A stretch of 64,000 nt of DNA from an uncultured Lachnospiraceae bacterium. GTDB lineage: Bacteria; Bacillota; Clostridia; Lachnospirales; Lachnospiraceae. Below are positions 17,702-25,485 of the stretch, one piece after another. The stretch is from positions 22,078 through 86,077 of the forward strand of contig CATJIO010000095.1 in assembly GCA_949740725.1 (NCBI GenBank). The letters run 5' to 3'. Below the pieces are notes generated by a model. That model had not been told where the DNA came from. It made no database searches and saw nothing but the letters and a program-made list of their open reading frames with translations. The number at the start of each line of letters is the position of its first letter. The first letter of the stretch is position 1. Both the position numbers and the translations under genes were made by a program.

Positions 17702-18031
17702 TTATGCATTAGTCAAGATATTCTCCAGCAGAAATCCCAAATGCATTAGCACGCGGGTAGAATCAGCAATGGTTAAGTAGTAATAATTGGCGGTTCCCTC
17801 CTGCCGTGCGTTTACAAGGCCCGCGTCCTTTAAAATCTTTAGATGGTGAGACACAGCAGGCCTGGAAAGATGGGTCCTTTCCGTAAGCTGATTTACGTTT
17901 AAACCATGGGAGTCAAAAGGCTTGTGCCCAGTCAGGGCCTCAATGATGGTCAGCCGTGTCTCGTCGCCCAAGGCGATAAACAGGGGCATACACTGACGGA
18001 ATGCCTGTTTTAATTCTTCCGTGGATGTCAA
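17702..18031 (-). CDS. ArsR-family transcriptional repressor (TTG start)
   Basis: The 109-residue protein is an ArsR winged helix: ALGDETRLTIIEAL, then LNVNQLTERTHLSRPAVSHHLKILKDAGLVNARQEGTANYYYLT. The start is TTG at 18031, placed 8 bases after GGAGGAG; no ATG or GTG fits as well. Cys metal-site residues of the classic ELCVCDL motif are absent, so metal sensing is unlikely. A good promoter lies upstream on the same strand and an AT-rich inverted repeat overlaps its start of transcription, which suggests autorepression. Targets are unknown; the Tad pilus operon starts divergently about 290 bases away. Confidence 0.9.
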   Translation of the reverse strand: MTSTEELKQAFRQCMPLFIALGDETRLTIIEALTGHKPFDSHGLNVNQLTERTHLSRPAVSHHLKILKDAGLVNARQEGTANYYYLTIADSTRVLMHLGFLLENILTNA

Positions 18032-18085
18032 TGCAGGTTCTCCTCCTTTTCCTACAGCTGGCCATAAAACTTGTGAAGTAAATTG

Positions 18086-18101
18086 GTTTAAAAATTTAAA
18101 C
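18086..18101. promoter_or_regulatory. Putative autoregulatory operator of the ArsR-family gene
   Basis: GTTTAAA, two bases, TTTAAAC: a 7-bp inverted repeat located just downstream of the -10 box of the ArsR gene promoter, about where transcription begins. The position is typical for an autorepressor operator. The binding itself is inference. Confidence 0.5.
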
Positions 18102-18108
18102 TAAAAGT

Positions 18109-18137
18109 ATTTTATCATGGAATCATTGTGCAGTCAA
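18109..18137 (-). promoter_or_regulatory. Promoter of the ArsR-family gene
   Basis: On the minus strand: TTGACT, 17-bp spacer, TAAAAT, with TG one base before the -10. It sits about 80 bases before the TTG start and is followed by the operator-like repeat. Confidence 0.7.
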
Positions 18138-18235
18138 TGGATTCAATATAGAATTTGAACCAAAAAAACTGTGAAAATAGACAAAAACCAGTGGATAGTG
18201 AATATTGTATACATGTAAAAAATTGTAAAAAATAA

Positions 18236-18264
18236 TTGACAAATCATAAAAACTGTGAGATAAT
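18236..18264 (+). promoter_or_regulatory. Promoter of the Tad pilus operon
   Basis: TTGACA, 17-bp spacer, GATAAT: near-consensus housekeeping promoter 55 bases before the first pilus gene. Ten closely packed or overlapping genes follow to 28829 with no clear terminator, so it may drive the whole locus. Confidence 0.8.
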
Positions 18265-18318
18265 CAAAACATCAAATGGAAATATTATCCAGTACCTGTC
18301 GGAAAGGACAGGGAAAAT

Positions 18319-18861
18319 ATGGATCATTCTATGATTATGCTGCGTTGGTGCAGCCTGATAATCTGCCTTGCTGCGGCAGGCCTTTGGGATATAACGGCCA
18401 GGCGGATTCCAAATCGGTGGATAGGCTTTTGGTATCTCTTCGGTTTCGGTGTGTATGCCTGCAGCGGTTGGCTGGCGGCCTTCGGATATCTGGTCCGAAG
18501 TGCTGTGGCAGTCAGCTTATTCTTTCTATTATTTCTTTTCCGCATGATGGGAGCAGGAGATGTGAAATGCATGGCTCTGATCTGCGGCTATCTAGGGATT
18601 CCGGATGGCTTTTGGGTAATTGCATCCGGGATGGTAATCGGAGCCCTCTGGTCTCTTTGGAAATTGCTTCATGGCTTGGCAGGAGAGCGGATCGGGTATC
18701 TATATGCCTACTTCAGGCAGGTATTTCAGGAAAAACGAATCATTGCATATTATGTGCCGGAACGGGATGGAAGGAAGGTGACGCTACCCTTGGCTTTTTG
18801 CCTCTTTTTTGGGCTGGTATGTGTAGGTTTATGGAAATATTGGAATATGTGCAGACAGTAA
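18319..18861 (+). CDS. Prepilin peptidase, A24 family (first of two in the locus)
   Basis: The 180-residue membrane protein has the two Asp sites of the GxGD aspartyl peptidases: one in AAGLWDITARRIPNRWIG and one in MMGAGDVKCMALICGYLG, with about six hydrophobic segments. It lacks the N-terminal methylase domain of PilD, like TadV/CpaA. It should cleave the leader of the Flp pilin and of TadE-like pseudopilins at the inner face of the membrane. The overlapping track ORF 18276-18905 is in another frame and lacks this pattern. The start has an AGGG-type site. A second A24 peptidase lies at 26459. Confidence 0.9.
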   Translation: MDHSMIMLRWCSLIICLAAAGLWDITARRIPNRWIGFWYLFGFGVYACSGWLAAFGYLVRSAVAVSLFFLLFLFRMMGAGDVKCMALICGYLGIPDGFWVIASGMVIGALWSLWKLLHGLAGERIGYLYAYFRQVFQEKRIIAYYVPERDGRKVTLPLAFCLFFGLVCVGLWKYWNMCRQ

Positions 18862-18922
18862 AGCTGTCGGATGCCGCCTGCAGAAAGGTTAATGAAAATG
18901 TTTAATGGTGAGAAGAATTATT

Positions 18923-18949
18923 GCCTGAGGAGATAGATAGCGCTCAGGC
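18923..18949 (+). promoter_or_regulatory. Hairpin upstream of the TadZ-like gene
   Basis: GCCTGAG and CTCAGGC form a 7-bp stem 5 bases before the AAAGGAGG of the next gene. It might tune translation or mRNA processing between the peptidase and the assembly genes. Nothing else is seen in this 109-base gap. Confidence 0.35.
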
Positions 18950-18970
18950 GTAAAGGAGGCAGTGTACTGG

Positions 18971-19978
18971 ATGAAGACAAGAATTATGGCAGTGTTTGAT
19001 GTGGATCCTTATTATGCAGATCGATTTGCCGAGGCGGCGAATCAGAGGGAACGAGTGCCCTTCACGGTGATGGCATTTACCAGCATAGAAAGGCTGAAGG
19101 ATTTTGCCCGGGAGAATTCCATCGAGATCTTATTGGTGGATGCAGGAATGGAGGAGGAGATTCGAGGGATACAGACGGGGCAGGTGGTACTTTTATCCGA
19201 TGGAGAAGTGGTATCTGGTCCGGAAGGGAAGCCCAGTGTCTATAAATATCAGTCAGCGGATCATATTATCCGGGAGGTAATGGCATGTTACTGCACCAGG
19301 CCCGCACTGCCTTCGGCCGCGGCTTTGGGAAATAAGGGCACGCTGATCGGGGTGTACTCGCCAGTAAACCGCTGCCTGAAAACTTCCTTTGCCCTGACCT
19401 TGGGTCAGATTCTGGCTAAGGATGGACGGGTTCTGTACCTGAGCCTGGAGGATTGCTCTGGATTTCGAAAAATTATGGGACAGTCTGGCCCAGGGGATTT
19501 TTCTGATGTGATCTATTATTTCAGCCAGGGAGGATGTAACTGGGCGAGATTAAAATCTCTGGTTTACAGCTGGGATAATCTGGATTATATCCTGCCAGTT
19601 CGTTACCCGGAGGATCTGTGCCAGATCTCGTCAGAGGATATGGCGAGGCTGCTAAATCAGCTGTCTGGAGAGGGGATTTATGAGGTGATCGTGGTAGATC
19701 TGGGCCAGTTTGGAAAAAAGGCAGTGGATGTGTTGGAGGAGTGTAGCGGGATTTATATGCCGGTAAAGCAGGACTGGGTCTCTGCTGCGAAGGTTCAGGA
19801 GTTTGAAGAGTATGTGCAAGCATCAGGCCATGGCAGCCTTTTGGAAAAAATCCAGAAATTAAAGCTTCCCTATCACAGCAGTTTTGGAGGTCAGAAAAAT
19901 TATTTGGAGCAGTTACTGTGGGGAGAGCTGGGGGACTATGTAAGGCAGCTTTTGAGAGGAAGACAAATATGGAGCTAA
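18971..19978 (+). CDS. TadZ/CpaE-like pilus localisation ATPase homologue
   Basis: I take the ATG at 18971, since the GTG at 18962 is only two bases from GGAGG. The 335 residues hold an N-terminal receiver-like domain without phosphorylation motif (MAVFDVDPYYADRFAEAA) and a MinD-like domain. The P-loop is replaced by GVYSPVNRCLKTSFALTLG, retaining the K-T pair but not the glycines. Such altered sites are common in clostridial TadZ relatives. TadZ proteins place the Tad apparatus at a pole or site on the membrane. It ends 10 bases inside the cpaF gene, which shows tight cotranslation. Confidence 0.85.
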   Translation: MKTRIMAVFDVDPYYADRFAEAANQRERVPFTVMAFTSIERLKDFARENSIEILLVDAGMEEEIRGIQTGQVVLLSDGEVVSGPEGKPSVYKYQSADHIIREVMACYCTRPALPSAAALGNKGTLIGVYSPVNRCLKTSFALTLGQILAKDGRVLYLSLEDCSGFRKIMGQSGPGDFSDVIYYFSQGGCNWARLKSLVYSWDNLDYILPVRYPEDLCQISSEDMARLLNQLSGEGIYEVIVVDLGQFGKKAVDVLEECSGIYMPVKQDWVSAAKVQEFEEYVQASGHGSLLEKIQKLKLPYHSSFGGQKNYLEQLLWGELGDYVRQLLRGRQIWS

Positions 19979-21270
19979 AGGAAAAAAATGTGGAGGCAAT
20001 GGAAGAGGGACAGGGTGAAGCCTCTACGCCTGGATCCCTGCGCTGTCTGATACAGAAACGGATTATGAAGGAGTTACAGACTCGGAGGAGCATCAGCGAT
20101 GAGGAGCTGTGGGAGTTGATTGACCGGGAGGTTATGGAGGCGGGGAAGGAGAGCTTTGTTCCTCTGAAGGAGAAGATGGATCTGCGGATCCGGCTGTTTG
20201 ATTCCTTCCGCCGCCTAGGTATCCTTCAGGAGCTGGTAGATGATTCCCAAGTGACAGAGATTATGGTAAATGGTCGGGAACAGATATTCATAGAGCGGAA
20301 TGGACAGGTGATACGGTGGGATAAATCCTTTGACAGTGAGGAGCAGCTGGAGGATCTGATTCAGCAGATTGTGAGCCGAGTAAACCGGATGGTGAATGTG
20401 TCCTCTCCTATCGCAGATGCTAGGCTGGAGGACGGTTCAAGAGTCCATGTGGTTCTTCCACCTATTGCCCTGGATGGGCCGGCAGTGACTATCCGGAAGT
20501 TCCCTGAGCCCATTACTATCGAAAAATTGATTCAGTATCAGTCATTGACAATAGAGGCGGCAGAATTTTTAAAAATGCTGGTGGCCTCTGGATACAATAT
20601 CTTTATCAGCGGAGGGACCAACTCAGGAAAGAGCACTTTTTTAAACGCATTATCTGCATTTATCCCCGAGGAGGAGCGGGTGATTACTATCGAGGATTCT
20701 GCAGAGCTGCAGATTCAGCAGGTTCCTAATCTTGTCCGATTAGAAACCAGGAATGCCAATGGAGAGGGAGAGGGTGCAGTGAGTATCCGGGATTTAATCC
20801 GGGCGGCGCTTCGGATGAATCCAGACCGGATTATTGTGGGAGAGGTTCGATCGGGGGAGGCGTTTGATTTGTTAACGGCCTTTAATACCGGACACAGCGG
20901 CATGGGGACTGGTCATGCCAATAGTCCCATAGATATGTTGTCCAGATTAGAATCCATGGTGTTGATGGCAGCAGAGCTGCCTCTAGCGGCCATACGATGC
21001 CAGATCTGTGCGGCGATTGATATTATCGTCCAGCTGGGACGGCTGAGGGATCGGAGTAGGCGGGTATTGAGCATTGCGGAGATAACTGGGATCTCCCATA
21101 ATGAAATCCAGCTGCATCCGCTATTTTTATTTCAGGAGGAGGCGAAGGGCGATGAAGAAGAGGAAAAGGGATCATACACCCAAAAGCAGGGCCGGGTGGA
21201 GGGATCGCTGGTTCCAGTGGGACAGATTACCAGGAGGGAAAAGCTCCAGGCTGCAGGCTACCAATTATGA
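19969..21270 (+). CDS. cpaF: Tad pilus assembly ATPase (TadA/CpaF)
   Basis: The start at 19969 (MELKEKNVEAMEE) has AGAGGAAG upstream and overlaps the end of the previous gene. The 433-residue secretion ATPase shows QVTEIMVNGREQIFIERNG, Walker A GGTNSGKSTF, the Asp box ITIEDSAELQ, and Walker B-like RIIVGEVRSGEAFD with HAN in GTGHANSP. It is a cytoplasmic hexameric motor that powers pilin extraction and assembly with the two T2SSF membrane proteins. The C-terminal segment GRVEGSLVPVG to the stop is conserved in form, so its long overlap with the next gene looks real. Confidence 0.95.
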   Translation: MELKEKNVEAMEEGQGEASTPGSLRCLIQKRIMKELQTRRSISDEELWELIDREVMEAGKESFVPLKEKMDLRIRLFDSFRRLGILQELVDDSQVTEIMVNGREQIFIERNGQVIRWDKSFDSEEQLEDLIQQIVSRVNRMVNVSSPIADARLEDGSRVHVVLPPIALDGPAVTIRKFPEPITIEKLIQYQSLTIEAAEFLKMLVASGYNIFISGGTNSGKSTFLNALSAFIPEEERVITIEDSAELQIQQVPNLVRLETRNANGEGEGAVSIRDLIRAALRMNPDRIIVGEVRSGEAFDLLTAFNTGHSGMGTGHANSPIDMLSRLESMVLMAAELPLAAIRCQICAAIDIIVQLGRLRDRSRRVLSIAEITGISHNEIQLHPLFLFQEEAKGDEEEEKGSYTQKQGRVEGSLVPVGQITRREKLQAAGYQL

Positions 21271-21997
21271 GGTGTACCAGCTCACCTTTTCCGAATGGTG
21301 CATCTATGGTGGGTTAGGGGCGGCAGCCTGCGGGATGGTATCCTATACCTTTTACCGAAGTGCGATGGTATTTCTTTTGCTACTTCCTCTGGGGCTGGGA
21401 TATCCTCTCATTCGGAGGAGAACGCTCCAGGAGGAGAGGCGGTTCCGGCTGAATCAGCAGTTTAAGGAGGGGATACTCATTCTGGCGGCGAACTTAAGCG
21501 CGGGGTATTCTATTGAGAATGCTTTGGCCAACAGCGGACAGGAACTGGATCTGCTTTATGGCAGTGGAGGGATGATTAACCATGAGTTTTCTGGGATGGT
21601 CAGGCAGCTTCAGATGAACCGGACAGTAGAGCAGGTATTTTTTGACTTCGCGGATCGGAGCGGACTAGAGGATGTTAAAAATTTTGCCCAGGTGCTGAAA
21701 GCGGCTAAGAGGAGCGGCGGAGACTTAGTTGCCATAATTAATCACACTGCTGGGGTGATCCGGGATAAGGCCCAGGTAAAGGAAGAGATCGTGAATATGA
21801 CTGCGGCAAAGAAATTAGAACAGAAAATCATGAATGTAATCCCATTTTTCCTAATTTTATATATCGATCAGGCTTCGCCAGGTTTTTTCGGGATGATGTA
21901 TGAAACCGGGATGGGAAGAGTTCTTATGACTATTTGTCTGGGGGTGTATGGATTTGCATTGTGGCTGTCAAAAGGGATCCTTAATATTCCAGTTTAA
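21152..21997 (+). CDS. TadB-like T2SSF-domain membrane protein (long overlap with cpaF)
   Basis: The best start is the ATG at 21152 (MKKRKRDHTPKSR), preceded by GGAGGAGGCGAAGGG, giving 281 residues and a 119-base overlap with cpaF in another frame. A GTG at 21272 just after the cpaF stop would give a shorter protein that begins at VYQLTFSEW, but it has no good ribosome-binding site. Two hydrophobic segments follow, then a cytoplasmic T2SSF domain (FKEGILILAANLSAGYSIENAL, AKRSGGDLVAIINHTAGVI) and two C-terminal membrane segments. It forms the platform for CpaF. The next gene encodes the second platform protein. Confidence 0.88.
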   Translation: MKKRKRDHTPKSRAGWRDRWFQWDRLPGGKSSRLQATNYEVYQLTFSEWCIYGGLGAAACGMVSYTFYRSAMVFLLLLPLGLGYPLIRRRTLQEERRFRLNQQFKEGILILAANLSAGYSIENALANSGQELDLLYGSGGMINHEFSGMVRQLQMNRTVEQVFFDFADRSGLEDVKNFAQVLKAAKRSGGDLVAIINHTAGVIRDKAQVKEEIVNMTAAKKLEQKIMNVIPFFLILYIDQASPGFFGMMYETGMGRVLMTICLGVYGFALWLSKGILNIPV

Positions 21998-22019
21998 AGG
22001 AAAGAAGGTACAGATTCAA

Positions 22020-23228
22020 ATGGCAGAGCTTCTATGTATCTTTGGGGGTGTGATTCTATTTCTTTTTATGGAATCAGCATACAGAAAAGCGCCAATCGCC
22101 GATGGATATGTGCCCCGAAATACGTATGGCCAGGGGGAGGAGACCGTTAAAGTTATGGTCAGAGGGCTGGAAGAGGAGGGAAAGGAGCTGGAGATCCAGT
22201 TTCAGGTAAAAGAGAGGCAGTACACCAGGGAGCAAGCACAGGCAGCGATGGAAGACCTTGCAGAGCGGTTGAGGGAAATAATTCTGGGAGAGAATCCGGA
22301 TTTATCCCATATACAAGAAAAGCTAAATCTGGTATCCAGGGACGAGCAGACTGGATTTCGCATCCGCTACAGCTGGGGGGAGGCAGACTGGATCGGGTAT
22401 GATGGTACGGTATACGGAGAAAGGGCAGATCCCGAGAAGGGATATCCATTTACCATTAAGGCAGATATTTCGGACGGCCTGGGAATGATTAGAAGCATTG
22501 AGATTCCCTTAAGAATATTTCCGCCGAATCGGTCACGGGAAGAGGAGGAGAGGAGGGGGTTTGCGGAGGAGATTGCCCGCCGTGAAGAGGAGAGCCGCCT
22601 GGATGAGGGATTTTATCTGCCGGGAGAGTACCAGGGGAGGGTGGTGACCTACCGTCAGAAGGGAGGCAGGGATCATATATGGCTGTTGGCGCTGGGGATA
22701 TTGCTGGCAACCCTTCTTCATGCCAGGGGAAAGGAAGAGATAAGGCAGCAGAAGAAAAAGCGGGAGCGGATGCTCCTATTAGACTATTCTGGCCTGGTGT
22801 CCAAGTTGCAGATTTTTTTAGGTGCCGGGATGACGGTGCGGACAGCCTGGGAGAGGATTGTCCTGGATTACCAGGAGGGGAGGGAAAAGGGCGGGGAGGA
22901 ACGGCCAGTCTACGAGGAAATGCTTCAGACCTATTATCAGATCCAGAGCGGTGTGGCAGAAGGAAAGGCTTACGAAGAATTTGGCCGGCGATGTATGCTG
23001 CAGCCCTACTGGAAGCTGGCTGGGCTGTTAGAACAAAACCGAAAGACAGGAACGAAAAATCTTCGCTTTTTACTCCAGACAGAGATGGCGGATGCCTTTG
23101 AGCAGAGGAAGAATCTGGCCAGGCGTCAGGGAGAGGAGGCGGCCACGAAACTTTTGATCCCGCTGTTTCTGATGCTAGGGATTGTGATGGTAATTGTGGT
23201 GGTTCCGGCGTTTTTAACATTTTATTAG
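22020..23228 (+). CDS. TadC-like T2SSF-domain protein with an extra N-terminal extracytoplasmic domain
   Basis: I start at 22020 (MAELLCIFGG), with AAGAAGG upstream; the track start at 21948 overlaps the previous gene. The 402 residues begin with a membrane segment (2-20), then a charged region of about 200 residues (VKVMVRGLEEEGKELEIQFQ) likely outside the cell, a second membrane segment (HIWLLALGILLATLLHAR), a T2SSF-like cytoplasmic part (YSGLVSKLQIFLGAGMTVRTAW) and a final membrane segment. Typical TadC proteins lack the first domain. Its role could be contact with the pilus or wall. The family assignment of the C-terminal half is good, the outer domain is unassigned. Confidence 0.8.
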   Translation: MAELLCIFGGVILFLFMESAYRKAPIADGYVPRNTYGQGEETVKVMVRGLEEEGKELEIQFQVKERQYTREQAQAAMEDLAERLREIILGENPDLSHIQEKLNLVSRDEQTGFRIRYSWGEADWIGYDGTVYGERADPEKGYPFTIKADISDGLGMIRSIEIPLRIFPPNRSREEEERRGFAEEIARREEESRLDEGFYLPGEYQGRVVTYRQKGGRDHIWLLALGILLATLLHARGKEEIRQQKKKRERMLLLDYSGLVSKLQIFLGAGMTVRTAWERIVLDYQEGREKGGEERPVYEEMLQTYYQIQSGVAEGKAYEEFGRRCMLQPYWKLAGLLEQNRKTGTKNLRFLLQTEMADAFEQRKNLARRQGEEAATKLLIPLFLMLGIVMVIVVVPAFLTFY

Positions 23229-23281
23229 GTGTGGAGCCAGAAGGAAGTGATTATATTTTTAAGAAAGGAAAGGACGTAAAA

Positions 23282-23497
23282 ATGGCAGGGACGAGTCAAG
23301 AATGGATTCAGAAAGCGGAGAAAGGAAAGAAATGGATAAAAAGATTCTTTCTGGAAGAGGATGGAATCGGCGTAATCGAAGTTGTGCTGATATTGGTGGT
23401 ATTGATCGGCTTGGTGATTATCTTTAAGAAGCAGATAACAAACCTATTAAATAGCATTTTCCAGGAGATTAACAGTCAGTCAAAGGAAGTTTATTAG
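23282..23497 (+). CDS. Flp-family type IVb pilin
   Basis: The start at 23282 (MAGTSQEW) has AAAGGA upstream, while the track start at 23231 lacks one. The 71-residue protein has a short basic leader and the class III prepilin site EEDGIGVIEVVLILVV: cleavage after the first Gly would put Glu at position +5 and leave a small hydrophobic pilin. It is the expected main subunit of the Tad fibre and substrate of the A24 peptidases encoded at both sides. Only one pilin gene is seen in the locus. Confidence 0.88.
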   Translation: MAGTSQEWIQKAEKGKKWIKRFFLEEDGIGVIEVVLILVVLIGLVIIFKKQITNLLNSIFQEINSQSKEVY

Positions 23498-23553
23498 AGG
23501 AAAAAAGATCAAGAGGACTTATCACGAGAGAAAGGATCGCAAGAGAAAACAAG

Positions 23554-25470
23554 ATGGACAAATCAACATGGAGTGGACAGATATCCGTATTTTTAAGCTT
23601 AATCCTGATCTGTGTCTGTAGCTTGATTTGTGCGCTGCTGGAATCAGCCAGGACATCGGGGGCCAGATGCTACCTGCAAACTGCGGTTCACTCCTCCATG
23701 GATTCTCTGTTCAGCCAGTATCATAGAGGGCTTTGGGAACAGTATCGGATCTTTGGTCTGGAGTATGAAAAGGAGGAGGATGCTGCACAGGAGTTTTCTG
23801 CGTTTCTTGAGGCTTATCTGGATCAGGAAAACTGGTATCCCTTTCAGCTGGAGCAATGTGAGGTGACCGATCGGAAGGTGCTGACAGCGGATTCTGGGAA
23901 GTACATTAAGAGGGAAATCCTGGACTATATGAAATATGGGATCTGGACCAAAGAATGGAGCGCAGACTCTGCCGGAGAGATGGTGAAAAGCCTTACAGAG
24001 GCCAGCCAGGTTTCTGATATGACCCGCTCTATGGAGGTTCAGACAAAGGATGCCTGGAAACTGGAGCGAGCCTTAGAAAAGCTAAATAGCTGCCTGGAGG
24101 ATCAGAACTATCGGAGAGATCAGGCAGCCGCGCTTCTGGAGGAGGAGAATGGAAGCGGATTTTGCAGTCAAGGGGAAGGGTTAATCAGGAAGCTTAGGGA
24201 AACGCCGGGTTTGATTACAGCCTATGAAAGACAGGCGGATGAATTAGGAAGGACATTGGAGCAGCTAAGAGAGAAATATCAGGAGAAGGCTCCGGATTTT
24301 AGCAGCGGTGTACAGGATTTTTACCAGTCAGAGTTATCCCAGTATGAGGCATATACCAGTAAGGATGGGGAGAGACGACAGCAGATAACCGGACTGGCAG
24401 AAGCGGCGGAAAACAGAATTACCTTAGTTCAGTCCGTGATGGAAGAGGCAGAAGCTGTGGAAGAATATATCGCAAACTGGGAGCCAGAAGAAGAGGGGGA
24501 TGAGCTGGATACCAGCGCCCTCTGGGCTCCAGTTCAGGCTCATTTCGCACAATATGGTCCCCTATCCCTTCCCTTCCAGGCAGGAGTGAAGGATAAGGAG
24601 AAGGAAGGCCTTTTAAACCGGCTTCGGGAGATGGCGGATCAGGGAATCCTTTCTCTCGTTCTGCCCAAGGGAGGGCTGGTGTCAGAAAAGCGAATGGATA
24701 TCAACAAAAGTCCTTCTCACCGGATTTCCTTCCATGAGGGAGGCGTGGGCATTTTGGAGCATGCCATTATTGCAGAGTACGGGCAAGTATTTTTCCGCCA
24801 TTTCTGTGATCCGGGGGAGGAAAGGGCCGCCTATGAGATAGAATATTTGCTCTTTGGCAGGGAAAGTGACAAGGAGAATCTGACACAGACAGTGGAGTTG
24901 CTTTTGGCAGTCCGGGAAGGAATGAACCTGATCCACATAATGAGGGATAGCGAAAAGAGAGGACAGGCAGAGGCATTGGCAATATCTGTGACGGGTACTT
25001 TCGGATTGGCGCCTTTGATTACCATTACAAAGTTCTTGATTATGGGGGTATGGGCCTTTGGGGAAGCTGTGGCGGATATTAAGACGCTGCTTAAAGGAGG
25101 TAAGATTCCGGTTATCAAGGGAAATGAGGACTGGACGCTGAGCCTGGAGCGTCTGATGGAGTTTGCGTCGAGCGGGGTATTGGAGGATGCAAAGAGCAGG
25201 GAAAGCGGGTTGAATTACCAACAATATTTGACGATATTTATGTTTACCCGGCCTGGGACCCAGCTCCTTTACCGGATGATGGATGTGATGGAGTGGAATC
25301 TGGCGGAAAGGCAGAAAGGCTTTCAAATTTCTGATTGTGTTTACCGGGTGGATATCCGGTCCAAACTTTGTGGAAAACATGTCTACTTTTCACTGGGAAT
25401 GTTGAAAAGTGTAACTGGCGGTGATGGTATAAGGTATTCGGTGGAGGCAGAGGCATCAAAAGCGTATTAA
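23554..25470 (+). CDS. DUF5702-like large Tad-locus protein
   Basis: The 638-residue protein begins with GQISVFLSLILICVCSLICALLESAR, a pilin-like or TadG-like membrane N-terminus, then a long region with heptad patterns (residues about 150-320: ALEKLNSCLEDQ, RQADELGRTLEQL) and a second hydrophobic stretch at about 480-510. Its layout matches clostridial DUF5702 proteins coded in Tad loci, likely minor or adaptor subunits outside the membrane. The ribosome-binding site is weak. It lies between the pilin and the TadE-like gene, 16 bases from the latter. The function is unproven. Confidence 0.75.
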   Translation: MDKSTWSGQISVFLSLILICVCSLICALLESARTSGARCYLQTAVHSSMDSLFSQYHRGLWEQYRIFGLEYEKEEDAAQEFSAFLEAYLDQENWYPFQLEQCEVTDRKVLTADSGKYIKREILDYMKYGIWTKEWSADSAGEMVKSLTEASQVSDMTRSMEVQTKDAWKLERALEKLNSCLEDQNYRRDQAAALLEEENGSGFCSQGEGLIRKLRETPGLITAYERQADELGRTLEQLREKYQEKAPDFSSGVQDFYQSELSQYEAYTSKDGERRQQITGLAEAAENRITLVQSVMEEAEAVEEYIANWEPEEEGDELDTSALWAPVQAHFAQYGPLSLPFQAGVKDKEKEGLLNRLREMADQGILSLVLPKGGLVSEKRMDINKSPSHRISFHEGGVGILEHAIIAEYGQVFFRHFCDPGEERAAYEIEYLLFGRESDKENLTQTVELLLAVREGMNLIHIMRDSEKRGQAEALAISVTGTFGLAPLITITKFLIMGVWAFGEAVADIKTLLKGGKIPVIKGNEDWTLSLERLMEFASSGVLEDAKSRESGLNYQQYLTIFMFTRPGTQLLYRMMDVMEWNLAERQKGFQISDCVYRVDIRSKLCGKHVYFSLGMLKSVTGGDGIRYSVEAEASKAY

Positions 25471-25485
25471 AGGAGGTAAAGGCTC

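Noticed and set aside
18276-18905. 209-aa ORF overlapping the first prepilin peptidase
   Set aside because: The other frame has the full GxGD peptidase pattern and membrane segments; this one has not.
22489-23220. 243-aa minus-strand ORF
   Set aside because: It is a Pro/Ser-rich shadow of the TadC-like gene, without a ribosome-binding site or family pattern.
24682-25380. 232-aa minus-strand ORF
   Set aside because: It is a shadow of the DUF5702 gene.
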